Shown piece by piece: positions 62,552 to 64,000 of a stretch of DNA of 64,000 bases; within the stretch, counting starts at the first letter, position 1, and every line of letters begins with the position of its first letter. The DNA is taken from contig NZ_VUMH01000006.1 of assembly GCF_009696265.1 (NCBI RefSeq), forward strand, positions 62,001 through 126,000, given 5' to 3'. Source of the stretch: Desulfovibrio porci (lineage in GTDB: Bacteria > Desulfobacterota > Desulfovibrionia > Desulfovibrionales > Desulfovibrionaceae). A program made the position numbers and the translations under genes. Below the pieces are notes generated by a model that was given only the letters and a program-made list of their open reading frames with translations, did not search any database and was not told the origin of the DNA.

Positions 62552-62994
62552 AGTACTGCAAAATACTGCTCTTTTCCCTGCTCGCGGTGATTGTGCTGGT
62601 GGGCGGCTATTTTCTGTACATGGCCTGGGCCTTTCCGGCCGTGCGCTGCGAGGCGGCCAAGCACCTGGACTCGCCGCAGATGGCGGGAGACTGTTATGCC
62701 TGCCACGTCAAAGCCACGCCGCGCGTGGCGCAGGAATGGTATGAGAGCAAGCACGGCGTCACCCTGGTGCGCTGCCAGACCTGCCACGGCATGCCAGACG
62801 GCAAGGGCTCGCTGCCTTTCACCCGCACGCCGGGCGTGGAAGTTTGCGCGCGCTGCCACTCCCTGTCCATCAGCCGCATGGAGGCCAAGTTCGGCAAGCG
62901 CAACGATTGCAGCAGCTGTCATCCATACCACCAGAGCGCCATGCACGGCGGCGCCTATCAGTACCGCCAGCCCAGCGCCAAGACGGAGTTGTAA
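62548..62994 (+). CDS. napM: Periplasmic tetraheme cytochrome c NapM
   Basis: 148 residues. N-terminal hydrophobic anchor or signal (about 5-26) and four heme sites: CYACH, CQTCH, CARCH and CSSCH, with several extra His for axial ligation. In Desulfovibrio NapM sits between NapC and NapA and is thought to relay electrons between them. AAGGAG precedes the ATG. Confidence 0.88.
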   Translation: MKYCKILLFSLLAVIVLVGGYFLYMAWAFPAVRCEAAKHLDSPQMAGDCYACHVKATPRVAQEWYESKHGVTLVRCQTCHGMPDGKGSLPFTRTPGVEVCARCHSLSISRMEAKFGKRNDCSSCHPYHQSAMHGGAYQYRQPSAKTEL

Positions 62995-63056
62995 AACAAG
63001 CGGACCGTACTACGGATCGGCATACCAGACATTCCGGCAACAACGAGGTTGAACAT

Positions 63057-64000
63057 ATGAATGCTTCCCGTCGCGAATTTTTACGCTGTTTTGCCATGTC
63101 CGCCGCCGTGGCCGCGGCTTCGGGCACAGGGTTCGCCACCCTGGCCCAGGCCGCGGACGACAACCGGCCGGACAAATGGGTCAAGGGCGTCTGCCGCTAT
63201 TGCGGCACGGGCTGCGGCGTCATGGTCGGCGTCAAAAACGGCAAGGCCGTGGCCATTCAGGGCGATCCCAACAACCACAACGCCGGGCTGCTCTGCCTCA
63301 AGGGCTCCATGCTCATTCCGGTGCTCAATTCCAGGGAGCGCGTGACCCAGCCCATGCTGCGCCGCCGCAAGGGCGGCGAGCTGGAACCTGTGAGCTGGGA
63401 CGAAGCCCTGGACCTGATGGCCCGAAAGTTCCGCGCCAGCATCGACGCCTACGGGCCGGACTCCGTGGCCTGGTACGGTTCGGGCCAGTGCCTGACCGAA
63501 GAAACCTACGTGGCCAACAAGATTTTCAAGGGCGGCTTCGGCACCAACAACGTGGACGGCAACCCCCGCCTGTGCATGGCCTCTGCCGTGGGCGGCTACC
63601 TGACCAGTTTCGGCAAGGACGAGCCCATGGGCACCTATGCCGACATTGACCACGCCACCTGTTTTTTCATCATCGGCTCCAACACCTCCGAGGCCCATCC
63701 CGTGCTTTTCCGGCGCATCGCCCGCCGCAAGCAGATGGAGCCGGGGGTCAAAATCATCGTGGCCGACCCGCGCCGCACCAACACCTCGCGCATCGCGGAT
63801 CTGCATATCGCCTTCCGTCCCGGCACGGACCTGGCCCTCATGCACAGCATGGCCTGGGTCATCATCAATGAAGAGCTGGACAATCCCCGTTTCTGGCAGC
63901 GTTACGTCAACTTTATGGGACTGGACGGCAAGCCTTCGGATTTTGAAGGCTACAAGGCCTTTCTGGAGGATTTCCGGCCGGAAAAGGCGGCGGAGATCTG
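63057..64000 (+). CDS. napA: Periplasmic nitrate reductase NapA, N-terminal part
   Basis: 314 codons before the window ends. Twin-arginine signal with SRREFLRCF, so exported folded by Tat. Then the 4Fe-4S ligands CRYCGTGCGVMVGV followed by GLLCLKG, and the Mo-ligating cysteine in NPRLCMASAVGGY. The mature protein reduces nitrate to nitrite. The block IIGSNTSEAHPVLFRRI is typical of NapA. GAGGT precedes the ATG. Catalytic end and accessory genes (napD, napG, napH expected) are outside. Confidence 0.95.
   Translation, partial: MNASRREFLRCFAMSAAVAAASGTGFATLAQAADDNRPDKWVKGVCRYCGTGCGVMVGVKNGKAVAIQGDPNNHNAGLLCLKGSMLIPVLNSRERVTQPMLRRRKGGELEPVSWDEALDLMARKFRASIDAYGPDSVAWYGSGQCLTEETYVANKIFKGGFGTNNVDGNPRLCMASAVGGYLTSFGKDEPMGTYADIDHATCFFIIGSNTSEAHPVLFRRIARRKQMEPGVKIIVADPRRTNTSRIADLHIAFRPGTDLALMHSMAWVIINEELDNPRFWQRYVNFMGLDGKPSDFEGYKAFLEDFRPEKAAEI

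Overview
The window is high-GC DNA and reads as a chromosomal segment of a Desulfovibrio-like sulfate-reducing bacterium (Desulfovibrionaceae). The best evidence is the napC-napM-napA order at the right edge, the arrangement I know from the nitrate-respiring strain Desulfovibrio desulfuricans ATCC 27774. Tetraheme cytochromes, a TRAP transporter, anaerobic GlpABC and an ECF-type nickel/cobalt uptake operon with NikK/NikL-like periplasmic parts fit the same picture. The assignment is by gene content only; I could not run a search.

Layout. 1-1095: start of a PAS sensor protein that runs off the left edge. 1.4-5.2 kb: nickel/cobalt ECF transporter operon (nikK-cbiM-nikL-cbiQ-cbiO, minus strand). 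5.4-10.3 kb: glutamine-amidotransferase-like protein, small secreted protein, flavin reductase with a possible structured leader, metY, cinA. 10.4-14.6 kb: CreD-like protein, BASS-family transporter, and an exported repeat protein with an exact 348-bp in-frame tandem duplication. 15-20.2 kb: accessory region beside tRNA-Ser(GGA), holding an AT-richer hybrid histidine kinase, a decayed IS481-type transposase fused to a flavodoxin 3' fragment, and a scrap of a molybdopterin oxidoreductase. 20.4-23.7 kb: hisD-purC-fabI plus two tiny membrane ORFs. 23.9-29.3 kb: grpE, then a MlaE-MlaF-MlaD-PqiC-type lipid transport operon ending in a coupled HD-GYP response regulator. 29.4-36 kb: polA, then an unusual operon (acyltransferase::TraB/GumN fusion, second acyltransferase, radical SAM protein). 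37.3-42.4 kb: glpABC and a divergent HAD phosphatase. 42.5-45.5 kb: TRAP transporter dctPQM. 46.1 kb: tRNA-Leu(CAA), then an AT-richer metallo-beta-lactamase-fold gene. 47.6-59.1 kb: a divergent envelope-glycan locus. 59.4-61.5 kb: PAS/GGDEF diguanylate cyclase. 62-64 kb: napCMA with a near-consensus sigma-54 promoter and palindromic upstream sites; napA runs off the right edge.

How the parts may work together. The envelope theme is strong. MlaEFD moves phospholipids. The 48-59 kb locus combines three glycosyltransferase domains, a polysaccharide deacetylase, an alkaline-phosphatase-fold enzyme, a MacB/FtsX-type permease, an ABC ATPase fused to a glycosyltransferase, ADP-heptose synthesis (hldE) and glucokinase. 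It looks like a locus for making and exporting a surface glycan or glycolipid. Cyclic-di-GMP genes (HD-GYP and GGDEF) flank or join these envelope operons.

The two best candidates for undescribed biology are the ABC-ATPase::GT4 fusion with its partner permease (53.4-56.6 kb) and the acyltransferase::TraB / acyltransferase / radical SAM operon (32.2-36.0 kb).
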